From assembly GCA_018881555.1 (NCBI GenBank), contig JACAXG010000013.1:8470191-8534190 (forward strand): 64,000 nucleotides of DNA. The letters are read 5' to 3'. A model generated the notes under the pieces. That model was given only the letters and a program-made list of their open reading frames with translations. It did not search any database and was not told the origin of the DNA. Source of the DNA: Amblyornis subalaris. Its lineage: Eukaryota; Chordata; Aves; Passeriformes; Ptilonorhynchidae. A program made the translations under genes and the position numbers. Shown one piece after another: positions 47,271 through 57,300 of the stretch. Within the stretch, counting starts at the first letter, position 1; every line of letters begins with the position of its first letter.

Positions 47271-47902
47271 AGCTAAAGTGAGATCAGTGCAGCTGTTGTG
47301 ATCAACATCCAGTCACGACTGTCAGGGTTTNGCAGCTGCTCAGCCCTGAGGTGTAACCCAGCAGGGCAGTGCTGCACGTGAGAGTTTTCTGTCACTGTCC
47401 AGGGATGAAAGAGCTGAAATGCTCTGAGCNGGAGGAAGACTGAGCTGTTCAGGTGGTGGGTGAAATGCAAAGCCTATGGCTTGGCTGTTCCCAGGCGGTG
47501 ATGAAGGGATCAGTCAGGAGGGTGATGGGAGTCGTTCCAGCACCGAGCGCTGAGGGCAGAGCCGCGGTTGTCTCACGGCTCCTGCTCTCCCAGGAAGGAG
47601 CAGGACCCTGCACACAGGGGTGGGGAGGTGTAAATCTGCNCCGATGTGTGGCTGCCTGCCAGGGATTGCACCACGACTCCCAAGGGCTCGTCCTGAGCAA
47701 GAAAAATGTCCCTGATCTTTTGTAGTGCCAACTATTGACTGTTGATAATGATGATTTATCTCTAGAGCTAAGCAGAAGGAATATTAAAAGGTTGTATGTG
47801 GTGGAAAACAAACCTGATTTTAAACATGCTGCATCTTATTCCCCTTCCTAATGAGGAGAGGAAGAGACATTCCTTAATTCTGCTGTGCCCTGCTGTAATC
47901 TG
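47271..47902. other. GC-richer non-coding patch
   Basis: I see no gene. The stop-poor, GC-richer DNA carries overlapping chance frames on both strands (47449-47811 minus and 47453-47725 plus). Neither shows a recognised domain. A few CpG occur near 47536-47576 ('gttccagcaccgagcgctga', 'agagccgcgg') but too few for a CpG island. Confidence 0.45.
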
Positions 47903-47943
47903 TCCCAAAGCAACATTATCATATCCCAAAGCAACATATCATA
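47903..47943. repeat. Tandem duplication of a 20-21 bp unit beside CR1
   Basis: Two copies of TCCCAAAGCAACAT(T)ATCATA: 47903-47923 and 47924-47943, differing by one T. A partial third echo ('aacattatcata', about 47956-47967) runs into the start of the CR1 at 47963. This could be replication slippage or a by-product of the CR1 insertion. Confidence 0.85.
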
Positions 47944-47962
47944 TCAATGCCCTGTAACATTA

Positions 47963-48155
47963 TCATAGAATGGTTTGGGTTGGAAGGGATCTCAAAGAGC
48001 ATCCAGTTCCGACTCCCCTGCCATGGGCAGGGACACCTTCCACTAGACCAGGCTGCTCCAAGCCCCGTCCAACCTGGCCTTGAACACTTCCAGGGATGGG
48101 GCATCCACAGCTTCTCTGGNCAACCTGTGCCAGGGCTTCACCATCCTTACAGTAA
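47963..48155 (-). mobile_element. CR1 LINE 3' end fragment
   Basis: The plus strand starts 'tcatagaatggtttgggttg' then 'gaagggatctcaaagagcat', 'ctgccatgggcagggacacc', 'ttccactagaccaggctgct', 'ggccttgaacacttccaggg' and 'caacctgtgccagggcttca', and stops after 'ccatccttacagtaaag'. It is the same subfamily type as 32493-32820 but 5'-truncated earlier, to about 190 bp. The plus open frame 47947-48168 is a translation of the repeat. Confidence 0.95.
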
Positions 48156-50904
48156 AGGGTTAAAGTAAAATGAACAAGTAAATAAAAGTAAGTCTTATCG
48201 TATAAGACAGCTTTGTATTTATTTTTGTCCCATTCATGCAGTATCTTCTGCTCCAGTTCTGAACCTGTGTGGTACTCTGAGGGTTAAATTGAAGGATTTT
48301 TTGAATATTAAGTTTAAGAATTTTTCAGAATTCTCGGGTATTGCTGACATTAGAAAGGCTGGGTATTTGGGTTTGTGTTTGNTGTTTTTTGTTGCTGCTA
48401 TTATAAGATGTGATTCTTGGCTGTGGCACTAGATGGTGTTTAACCAAGCAGGAGCGGGGAGATAAACTGGAATTCCAAACAGAAAGTCAGTGGAGATGAA
48501 TAAAAAAGAATTATGGTTCAAGTGTTACCTGGGTGAATGAGCTATGCATTCTTGGCTCCAAAATTTGTTTGAAAAATTTAGGTTTCAGTACCCCTTTTGT
48601 TTTAAAAATCAATAGGACTGACATGAAACCTGTACTTAAAAACAAAAAGAAAAAAAAGAGTTGAGATTCTAGCTCAGCCCCATCCTCAGCCCTTATATAA
48701 TCAATAATAATAAAGGAATAAATCTAACAACAAACGTTATGGATTCTGAGAAAATGAAAAATATCATGCCTGGGTCCCTTGAGGAATTTCAATTTATACT
48801 AACTCTTAAACAGGAGGAAGATGTTTCTCAAAATGAATTATACTGTCCTTGTCCAAAAGGTTCCCCTCAGCATGCATGGTATATATGTGAGCATAAACCC
48901 TGCCATAAACCAGAGCCAGGTGGAGTGCAATTCCACCAGCATGGNTCTCTGGGACAGGCTATCCCTTTCCGGGTGAGATGGAAGTGGGATGCTGTGTCTT
49001 TATAGCAGTAATAGGACATGTGAGGCAACCATGTGAGTAGATTTGCGGGAAAAAAANCCCCAAAATTATACCCCAAACCCCCCAACCAACAGAAAAACCT
49101 CCTTCCCTCCATCTGTCGTGTCCCCAAAGTGCTTCAGGATACTTAGAAAAATTGAGTAGTGTTACCTTAATACAGCACACTTTGTGTATTCACTTGGAGT
49201 ATCATCTACAAATAACTTCCACAAGGTCTTATCTAGGAAAACCATTCACAAAAATCCCACACAAAGTGTTTAATTTGGCAAGCCAAGTTTTTTCCCCATG
49301 CTTTGATGCTGTTTAACACCTTGTGTGCCAGTGTAAGTCCCAGGAAGCTCTGGATTTGGTCAATCTTAATTTAAGTTTGGAAATTGTGAATAAAAAAAAC
49401 AAAAAACCCCACTCACAATAATAATAAAAGGTTAGAAAGAAATGAAGGGATCCTCCTGCAGCTGGATCTTAGTTCTAAAATACATTCAGAGTGAAAGAAT
49501 TGGCAGCTCTTTTATTTTTATTTGNGTTTAGCGTTACTAAATGTTTTCAAACCCTGGCAAACAAGAATATAAGTACAGCTAAGATTAGTCATTTCAGTAC
49601 CTAGAAGTAGCACAATATACCCCAAATGATTGTGATGGAGTAATGTTAGCAACATGAGATGCATTCCGTTTTCCTTGTCAAGCTGTGAAACAACAGAAAA
49701 TAGCTGAAAACAGCAAGGTTTAAAAAAAAATAAAACGTTGAACATCATGACCAGCAGCAAAGCTGTGGTGGCAGGGAGGGGCAGGTTGTGGTGCTGGAGC
49801 TGTGNGGCCACCACCCCTTTTCCTTTTTGGGACCTCTGCTCAGAACGTGTTACCNTGGCTGTGAGCAACAGCTGCTGCAACCTGATGGGTGCTGGAGCCG
49901 GAGATTTGGTCATCCCAAGCCCATTCCACAAAAACAGCAAATGCTGGTGGCAGTGTGGGACCCGGNTGGGCTCCAACACCCAGTCAGCCATCCAGCACCA
50001 CTGCCATCTCCAGTGTCCATCCTTTCACCTACCTGCTTGTTTAGCCTCTATTTTTTTCCTTAATAATGATCTTAGGAAGACATTGCCCCAGCCCCNAGCT
50101 CAGCCCATTAGCTGACAGCCTTTGCTGTGGGCAGTGGTTTGGGAAGCTGCTGCTGAGCTCTGGGACCAAAATAAATAGTGCACAGAAGTGCNAGCATCAC
50201 CACGTGAGGTCAAGAGCCTCTATCTTGCCTTTTGTGGATTTTTCCAACAGCCCAGCTCTTTCTGTGCTGATCCAAACCCAACCCCGGCTTCAAAAGACCC
50301 TTTGTTTAATCAACCNATTTCTCTTTTTTATTTTAATATTGGTTTACACGTTTATGGATGTTGTTTTGCATTACTTTTATCAAGCCAGTGTTTCTTCCCC
50401 TACAGCTAGAACACGCGAGTGATGTTTGAAATTTATAATGCTCTTTGATTAATATTAAATGTGGAGAACAAATACATTTGGAAGGTCTTTATCTTCTGAT
50501 AGACTCGGTTGTTTGAGGTGCTGAAGCTGGGGCTTGTGACAACTCCCTGGGGACNTGTGGGGTGTCTTCCTTGTTTTTCAAGCCTCATTATGATTGAGCG
50601 AATGCTCTCAAGTTTTCTCAGTATTCCTTTTTTTTGTTAATCTCTAATATTTTAGGTATTTCTTGGTTCTTTAATATCTTACACTTATATTAAGTTTTTC
50701 AGTTTTTGCTTCTAGTTTACTTTCAAAAGGAAAGAGNTTATGATTTTTAAGGTTCCGTCTGCTGTTGTTCTGTCCTTTCTAATACAACAGAAAAAAAGCT
50801 CCTTTATGTATTAGAAGTCAAAATTTGCTTTATGTGCAGTATTGTAATAGGCAAAATTTTTCTCCACATAGGAAACAGATGTCTATAACAGCCCTGCTTT
50901 ATTG

Positions 50905-50950
50905 CATTTGGAATTAATTTTATATTCCATTTGAAATTAATTTCATATTT
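50905..50950. repeat. Imperfect tandem duplication, 23-bp unit
   Basis: 50905-50927 and 50928-50950 are adjacent copies of a 23-base AT-rich unit beginning CATTTG(G/A)AATTAATTT. They differ at three positions (20 of 23 identical). Each unit holds an AATTAATT core. Confidence 0.85.
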
Positions 50951-52204
50951 TTGGGAAATGACAAATATTAGGAGGAAAAAGGTATTTTTGNGAGTGAAAG
51001 ATATATTAAGTATATATGAAAAGAAATGTAATGCTTGTGCAAGGTTCTGAAATCTGTTATTTTTGGGCCAGAAATCACTTCCTTCTGCTTACAAATTGCT
51101 CTGAAGGCAATCAGTGGTATTACCACCAGTCATTACAGGTTTCTGCTATCTCTCTGTCTTTCACANATTTCCTCAGCATTTTGTGTCCAACTGTTTGCTC
51201 AGTGAGATACGAAAAGTGCTATAGCTGTGAGTAAATATTCCAGGCTTTAAGGAAATCTTGAAGAGTTGTTGAAGAATGACACAGTGGGGAATTTGGGAAT
51301 AGAGTACANTTCTGCCAGCATTGACCAGGATTGGAGGTTATCAGAGACGAAAGAGAGGATGCTCAGCAGCGATAAGTGCGAATGCTTTCGATACATTTCG
51401 ACCTCAGAGTCAGGGATGTTGGCTGTGGTGAATCACTGGTATCTCTCCGAGGTGGGACTGACCTTGGCCGTGTCTGTGTGACATTTGGTTTATACGCTTG
51501 TCCGAGGCAGGTGGGTAGGTCCACGTGTCACTGGCTTATGTTTCGCTAAACTGTGTTAGCAATTTAAACCAATCAAAACTAAAGATTGAGATAAAACCTG
51601 GATGTGTTGAAGGGATTGGGGGAGAGAAGACCTCCCTGTGCCATAAGGAAGAGTTGAAGGCAAAGACTTAAAGTAGGTGATGCTCCCACCAATCGTTTCA
51701 TGTAAAACCCAGTCCTGGACACAAATTGGTGGAGATTCCAGTAGGGCTCTTAAAGTGAGCAGTATTATCTGTTACAGCAAATCTCCTCTTGTCAAGGCTC
51801 ACCTCTGNACATTATTTGTAAAGAAAAGAGCTTTCTTTTTGCCCATAATAGAGTTACNTAGACAAATCAGTGCTTAGCTCCTTCCCTTTGCTGTAGCCTC
51901 CTGCAATTGTCTCTGTGAAGTCTTCACATTGGATGGCCTCTCCAGGGGCTTAAAATGAATCATAGAATAAAAGGAAACCTGACCTTATGCTGTATGTATT
52001 TTTTATGACTAGAACTTATCTTACCAGATACCAGAAAGAAACTCTGGCTGATGTTTCCTAGCGGAAATGAAGAGATGTTGTTTCTTCGGGGCTTGATGAT
52101 GCCATCAACCTTGCACACGCATTTCACCCAAGCATGACCTTGCTTAAGAATAAAGCCATTTCTGAGCTCNGTTTTAAGCCTGGTCTAGCAGCAGCCTGGA
52201 TGCT

Positions 52205-52340
52205 GGGCGGCAGCTGAGCGTGGAGGGACAGGGTGTTGTGTGGGGCTGTCGGCGCCGCCGCTGCCGCTTGGCTTTGATGGTAATCGGGCNGGGCAGATGT
52301 CTCCGACAGCTGTGGCTAATGGCTCGGCATGCTGGGCAGG
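52205..52340. other. Small CpG-rich patch in AT-rich surroundings
   Basis: CpG dinucleotides cluster here ('ctgtcggcgccgccgctgcc', 'taatcgggc', 'ctccgacagc', 'ggctcggc'), while flanking kilobases are CpG-poor. A perfect 8-bp inverted repeat GCTGTCGG (52245-52252) / CCGACAGC (52303-52310) frames the patch centre. At about 135 bases it is below usual CpG-island length. It could be a tiny unmethylated regulatory element or a chance island. Confidence 0.5.
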
Positions 52341-52574
52341 GACCAGACCTCCAAACCTTTTCTGCTGCACAGCAAATGCTCAGGCCTGTGTGCATGGAAA
52401 AGTAAAACTTGGTCCTCATTGAGCTTTATTGTCGAATTCTGCCCTCACTACTAAATCAACAAATTATTGGTGCTTTACACTAGGAAGTTGGCCTTTTCTG
52501 CATAAGGTTGGTTCTCTTCCTTTGTTGTGGTTTTTTTGGGTGTGTAGTTTTTTTTCTTCTATTTCATTTGTTTG

Positions 52575-52800
52575 AAACAGCCATTTAAATTATTGATAAG
52601 ATCTTAAAAGTGAACTAATTCACTTCAATTTGTCCAATAGACAAAACTATTTATAATTAACGGAGAAGCAGAGGTCACTTCAGTGTGTAATAGCTGCCAA
52701 GCCAAATGAATAACAATTATGCAGTTTTTTATGCTAAGCTAAAAATTATGCAGGGACTACCTTCTGAATAGCCTTGAAATTATTAGCAAGAGGTTCAGGT
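52575..52800. promoter_or_regulatory. Candidate conserved non-coding element
   Basis: This AT-rich non-repetitive segment has dense homeodomain/POU-like words. TAATTA lies at 52654-52659 and a CCAAT word near 52634. A GTGAA-CTAA-TTCAC palindrome is at 52610-52623, and a 10-base word AATTATGCAG is repeated at 52715-52724 and 52744-52753. N-free from 52291 to 52902. This looks the most enhancer-like of the segments I flagged, but no function is shown. Confidence 0.38.
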
Positions 52801-53329
52801 GGCAGGCTCTGGGGAAGGAGGAAAAAAATCCTCAGGGGGGGTCTCAAAAACTGGGCATTTATTTATCTGCTTAAACTGGCTATGTTGGCACTGGAAACAA
52901 ACNATCTTTTAAAATAAACCTTATCTTTAAATCGTAGTGACAGCAGAAGCTATTGTAAGAACATGACCNTACATAATTGAAAAGGACAAAGGGTGAGGGG
53001 TTTACATAAAAAGAATAGNATTTGAGTGGTGGCTTGCTTCATCTGTCAGTGTTTGCTGGACAGTTCCTAGGGCTGTTGATGTGCTTGGTTCAGGGGGAGA
53101 CTTACTGTGATCAGTCACATAACCTTTCATTTTTCTGAACATTAAGACAGGGAGAAAATGTCCCAAAAATGTCCCCAACACCTTGCTATAGGTTCCTCTG
53201 GGGCTTGCATGCTATTTGAGGAATCAAGAAACNAAGGAATGGCCTTGCTCATACACTGCCTGGCTAAGGTGCTTTTGTTTGCACAGTATATTTTATTAGT
53301 GTGAAAGAGGGAATGGTTAAAAGAAAAAA
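52801..53329. other. Unique non-coding DNA
   Basis: I see no gene and no recognised repeat. N characters at 52903, 52969, 53020 and 53233. Ends in a short A run near 53322-53331. Confidence 0.45.
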
Positions 53330-53610
53330 AAATTAATGTAGGCTACAATACTGAGTTATTGCACCAAAGCTGGAATGAGCGTAAAAAGTAGCAACAATTG
53401 CATAATGGAACGATAAAAAAGCTTCTTTCCTTTACTTGCAGGACATAATACCGGTTCACAACACAGTATAATTAGATTGCCACATCGCCCCTTGTAAAAC
53501 CAGAAAGAAAAGAAATGTAGGGGTGCATTAAAACTCCTTTCATTTTCTAATGCCTTTAGAGAGCTATTGGACATAGAGGACTCGCTCTGGCAAAAAGCTC
53601 TAGTGAGCTA
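53330..53610. promoter_or_regulatory. Candidate conserved non-coding element
   Basis: This is non-repetitive sequence at the start of an N-free interval (53234-54240), with words such as 'caacaattgcataatggaac', 'gtataattagattgcc' and a repeated 'gagctatt' (about 53559 and 53606). The minus frame 53356-53574 shows no domain. Regulatory role is inferred from texture. Confidence 0.3.
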
Positions 53611-55258
53611 TTAGGTTTTTAACTATTTTATAGGGTTTTTTTATTGTTGCCAGGCCTAGTTTTTCAGTACAATGACTTTGTCCTCTCTCCCCTTTCCAGC
53701 CTGTCGCACATTTATCAATCTTACAGATAACATTCACTATAAAGATTAGTCCAGGCTCTTATGAAGCACTGTGTCCTGCTGACATATCCTTCCCTCCCCC
53801 TGCCTTTTTTTTAGTGAGTCTCACATGACTTCTTTTATCTGATGATCTTCTGATACAAATTTCTTGTGTCAGCTCCAGATCCCACAGACAACAGGAACAA
53901 AACCCTGTCATGCAAGAAGTGGACACCATCACCTCTGGGCCAGGTTTTAGTGGAACACAGCAGAAGCAAGCAGAGACTCTTTTGGGTCAGAAGATGACCT
54001 TTCCTAAGCAGTTAACCACACGCAAAGCCCACATTCCTTTTTCTTTTTAATTAATATAAATATTTTCTCTTCATAAAGACTGTGAAGTTAAAATGCAAGC
54101 GGTCAGAAAGGAGGCACTAAATGTTGAAAAGCAGCTTCATTTTCTCAGTGAAGCTGATGAAATTTACTTATAAAAAACTCCTGCTTTTGCCAAGGACAAA
54201 TGGATGCAAAAATCACTACATTGCCACAGGTTGATTAGAANTGGGTCTTTTCAAAGAAAAACAATATTGCTTATTAGTGGACCTGCCAAATTTTGTCCTG
54301 ACTGAAATTTTTTAAAATCTGTGGAAATGTCAGAGCTGCTATAAGCATGCACAGCTGACAGTGATAAGTTGTGTGCATCTCTAACCAGGAGTTTTAAANT
54401 GATGCATAGGGAGTGCAGTTGAACGAAAACTTGCAAACTGATACCAGCAAGAAAAATGTTCCTGCTTAATGCAGTGGAAAAAAAGAAAGTTGCAACTTCC
54501 TTGTGTTTATNGTTTTCATGGCAGTGCGAGATGTAGGCTTAGCTGGGAGTTGAGGATGGATCGTGAATGTCACCATCCACGAGCCCTTCAAGCCTTCCCA
54601 GGCAGCTTGGGAGTNCAGTACCAACAGCACACTGAGCAATAGATGAGATGCTGACCCGGTAAGAGAATGTCTCTTAACGTGTCCTGGTTCACCTCTTTCA
54701 CATTTAATTGGCTGTGACTGGTCTCCAGAGCAGTGTTTTTGGTTTCATGATAAACTAATTCATGTTACGATAGAGAGAACAGGACAAGCCCATCTGGTTT
54801 CTTCCCCATCCATCCTGAGCACTNGCCCTTGGGAGCAGAGATAAGATTTGCTTCCAAGCTGCTGCGGCGACTTCTAGGGCTAAGGCTGGGTTGCCACCTC
54901 TGCCAACTTCCCAGAAACTTTTCTGTGACTTTTACTTGGTCTAATAAATATTGCTTTGGCGCTAATGAACACCTCGGCTGAGCATTTCGGTTTATATCTG
55001 TGTTTTGAATTGAAGAGTAGATCGAGAAGGATTTGCTCTTTGCTCTCTAGGTTGAATTTCCTACATGAGCTACAGGACTTTTAGCGTGTTAAGTATGTTG
55101 AGCTGACAGAGTAAGTCTGGACCACACAGTTTCAGAAACAAGGCATTTCCATCTGGCCTAGGCTGACATGATCTGTATATTTAAGTAAATTCAATACCAC
55201 AAATACAAGACAGCATGAGACACCTCTGTTAGACTGAAGCTTATGCAGGTACTATATG
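53611..55258. other. Unique non-coding DNA
   Basis: I see no gene. It includes AT-rich text near 54040-54075 and a moderately GC-rich part near 54830-54910. No repeat family is recognised. Confidence 0.45.
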
Positions 55259-55303
55259 TGTATGAGTGTACGTGTGTGTATGAATGTACATGCATGTATG
55301 ACA
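55259..55303. repeat. Decayed TG-type minisatellite, 18-bp period
   Basis: Two and a half units starting TGTATGA(G/A)TGTAC: 55259-55276, 55277-55294 and a partial 55295-55303. The sequence is alternating purine-pyrimidine, probably a degraded TG repeat. It is followed by a TATA-rich run. Confidence 0.8.
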
Positions 55304-55726
55304 TATTTTTTATATATTGATAANTGTAGTATAGTGAGTGCCAATCACTTCTGTTGTTGTTTAATTTTATTTAACCTGGTGTGTTTCTCTCTCTGCCTGC
55401 AGAGCATCAGTTGAGCAGAGTATTTGTGAGCATATAGAAGATAATAATAAGAAAGATGATTAACAAGGAGTCATGTCAAGCCTATTCAGTTTTCATTTAT
55501 AGCAGCAACAAACNTTGTGGGTAGCGAGCCAGTTTCACATACCATTACCATAAGCAAATATTTACAGGGTAGGCTCAAAACCAAGTGAAAAATTGTATTC
55601 CAACATTAGAATTTATCCTGCAAGTGCAGCCTGCTCTGCACAGAGGGAGGGGATGAGCAGAGGGGCAAGAGGACAGGTTTTGTGCACAGAAGAAGCTTGT
55701 TGTGAACAAAACCTGAACAAATATGG
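55304..55726. other. Unique non-coding DNA
   Basis: A good splice-acceptor-like run 'tctctctgcctgcag' occurs at about 55387-55401, followed by 62 bases with no recognised protein frame. It is recorded only as a word match. No gene call is made. Confidence 0.4.
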
Positions 55727-55780
55727 TCATAGAATAGAGTAGAATGTTTCACATGGAGGGGACTTCCAACTGAAAAGTCT
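55727..55780 (-). mobile_element. Possible CR1 LINE 3' tip, degraded
   Basis: The plus-strand text 'tcatagaatagagtagaatg' followed by 'tttcacatggaggggacttc' resembles the terminal repeats plus first block of a minus-strand CR1 ('tcatagaatagaatag..tttcagttggaagggacc'). Only about 50 bases are comparable, so this is a tentative call. Confidence 0.5.
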
Positions 55781-56859
55781 TCATGTGGGATAGGACTAGT
55801 AAGGATAGGCTTCAACTGAAATAAGGACAAATCAGTCTGGATAAGTAAGAAAAAAGANAAAACCCAAACAATCAGCAAACCAGAAGAGCCAAAGCTATTG
55901 GACATCAGAGACATTTGCCCAGGAAGTGAAGATTGTAGCTGGGAACAGGTAAAGAAGATGCTTGATCTTCTCNGTAGCGAAAAATAATGCCATTGCCCAG
56001 CGAAGGGTTGGGGTCTTGCTCCTTTTTTTTCTCCTTTCACCTCTCCCTTTCACCAGACCAAGTGACCAAGGTCCAAGAGTGACCAAACGGTGGTGAGTGG
56101 CCGCCAGGGCTTGGCAGTGCTGTGGGTGGGAGGCGAGGGAACAGCCCCGGCTGCCTGCCAGAGCGGGAGTGGGGATGCTCTGAGATGCAGCGTAAGGACT
56201 ACGTAAATGCCTGGGAATGGAGCCAGTATTTCTATAATGGCACTTGACACAAGAGCAAACACCAGAGAAAATCCAATGAAACTTTAAAGTGAAATGTCTC
56301 TTAATTGTTCAGCGGTCACAACCTCTCTCCATCAAACCCACACATAACGAGTTTCCCTTCAGCCCTATTTGGCCTTGTCTTTCCAAGCTAAAAATCTGAG
56401 CTTTCAAGCATGAGTGACGAAATTGTCAGTGCTGCCTAGATTTGTGCGAAAGGACATACTTTTGCTGCATACAGCAGCTCCTATAGAGAGGAACTCACCC
56501 AAGTTTGGGTCATTTTTTCTCTATAAAGACATTTCAGCAGAACGGGAAATGGTTTCAGGAAAGCAGCTTTGAGAACAGGCACCANCATGTTAATTATTAC
56601 AGTCTTTCTGCACTAAATCATGTAAGTTTACCCAGAACGTAAAGCCTAGTGTTGCTGGGTGATCAGCTTCCAGAAACAACCAAAGATGACTTTTTTATTT
56701 ATGTTTGATGTTTCTTGCTAATTTAAATGTCACAGCTCATATCTATGTCTCTGTTACCTCAAGGGTAGGCTACTCAAGTGTGAACTATAATAGTGCTGTA
56801 TCTTCAACACACTTGAAAAGGTACTTCAATGTGGAATGCCTCTGTTTACATTAAAATGA
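55781..56859. other. Unique non-coding DNA
   Basis: I see no gene. The minus frame 55606-56040 has no recognised domain and spans an N. A GC-richer patch lies near 56090-56180. Confidence 0.45.
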
Positions 56860-57300
56860 TGTATTATTATTTATTATTTATATTGCAGTAATATCAAGCA
56901 GCTTCAGACATCTATTAGGAANCCTTTATGGTCAGTGCAAAACAGACCATAAAGTAATGTCGCTACCCCTTCTAACTTTCATTTATAAGTAAATCCAGCC
57001 ATGAATATATCAGGATGTTTTCACAGGAAACAGATATATCTGTGTTGCAGTGTTAAGGTATTAGTTAGTCATACAGCTGCCAATGGACTGAGATTTTACT
57101 ACACAACAGGCTGCACCTTCCTTCTTCCATGCCAAAACAATTTCAGGCATTCAGGCTTGGNGCTGCTCAGGTCAATGAGACAGAAAGATAAATTGAAAGA
57201 ATATTTGGCTTTTAAATTGGCCTTATTTGGTGCCAATAACAACTATTTGATAAGAGGTAAGCCACCTTGTCTATGTTCCATGAGACTTTGGGGACATTAC
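56860..57300. promoter_or_regulatory. Candidate conserved non-coding element with HOX/CDX-like inverted repeat
   Basis: A perfect inverted repeat TTTATGGTC (56925-56933) / GACCATAAA (56945-56953) with an 11-base spacer lies in AT-rich non-repetitive sequence. TTTATGG/CCATAAA is close to posterior HOX/CDX binding words. Downstream to 57300 the sequence remains non-repetitive. It carries a 101-codon plus frame (57001-57306) with no recognised domain, containing an N. A short exon cannot be excluded but is not supported. Confidence 0.33.

Larger units (their letters stand above)
48156..52574. other. Non-coding stretch, mixed composition
   Basis: I see no gene. The frame at 48739-49005 starts with an ATG and has a Lys/Glu-rich beginning but no recognised domain. 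It contains C/A-rich text near 49050-49110, a GC-richer patch at 49740-50000, a 23-bp imperfect tandem duplication at 50905-50950 and a small CpG-rich patch at 52205-52340. No recent transposon is recognised. 'aatcatagaataaaagg' near 51957 may be a tiny CR1 end but is too short to call. Confidence 0.5.

Noticed and set aside
51957..51982. 'aatcatagaataaaagg' as a CR1 tip
   Set aside because: Only a dozen comparable bases, with the following block missing.
54680..54692. 'tgtcctggttc' as the start of an avian retroviral LTR
   Set aside because: The sequence after it does not follow an LTR I know, and there is no matching second LTR, primer site or polyprotein frame.
55387..55401. Strong acceptor-like 'tctctctgcctgcag'
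   Set aside because: The downstream sequence quickly reaches stops in the frames I checked, and no exon is recognised.
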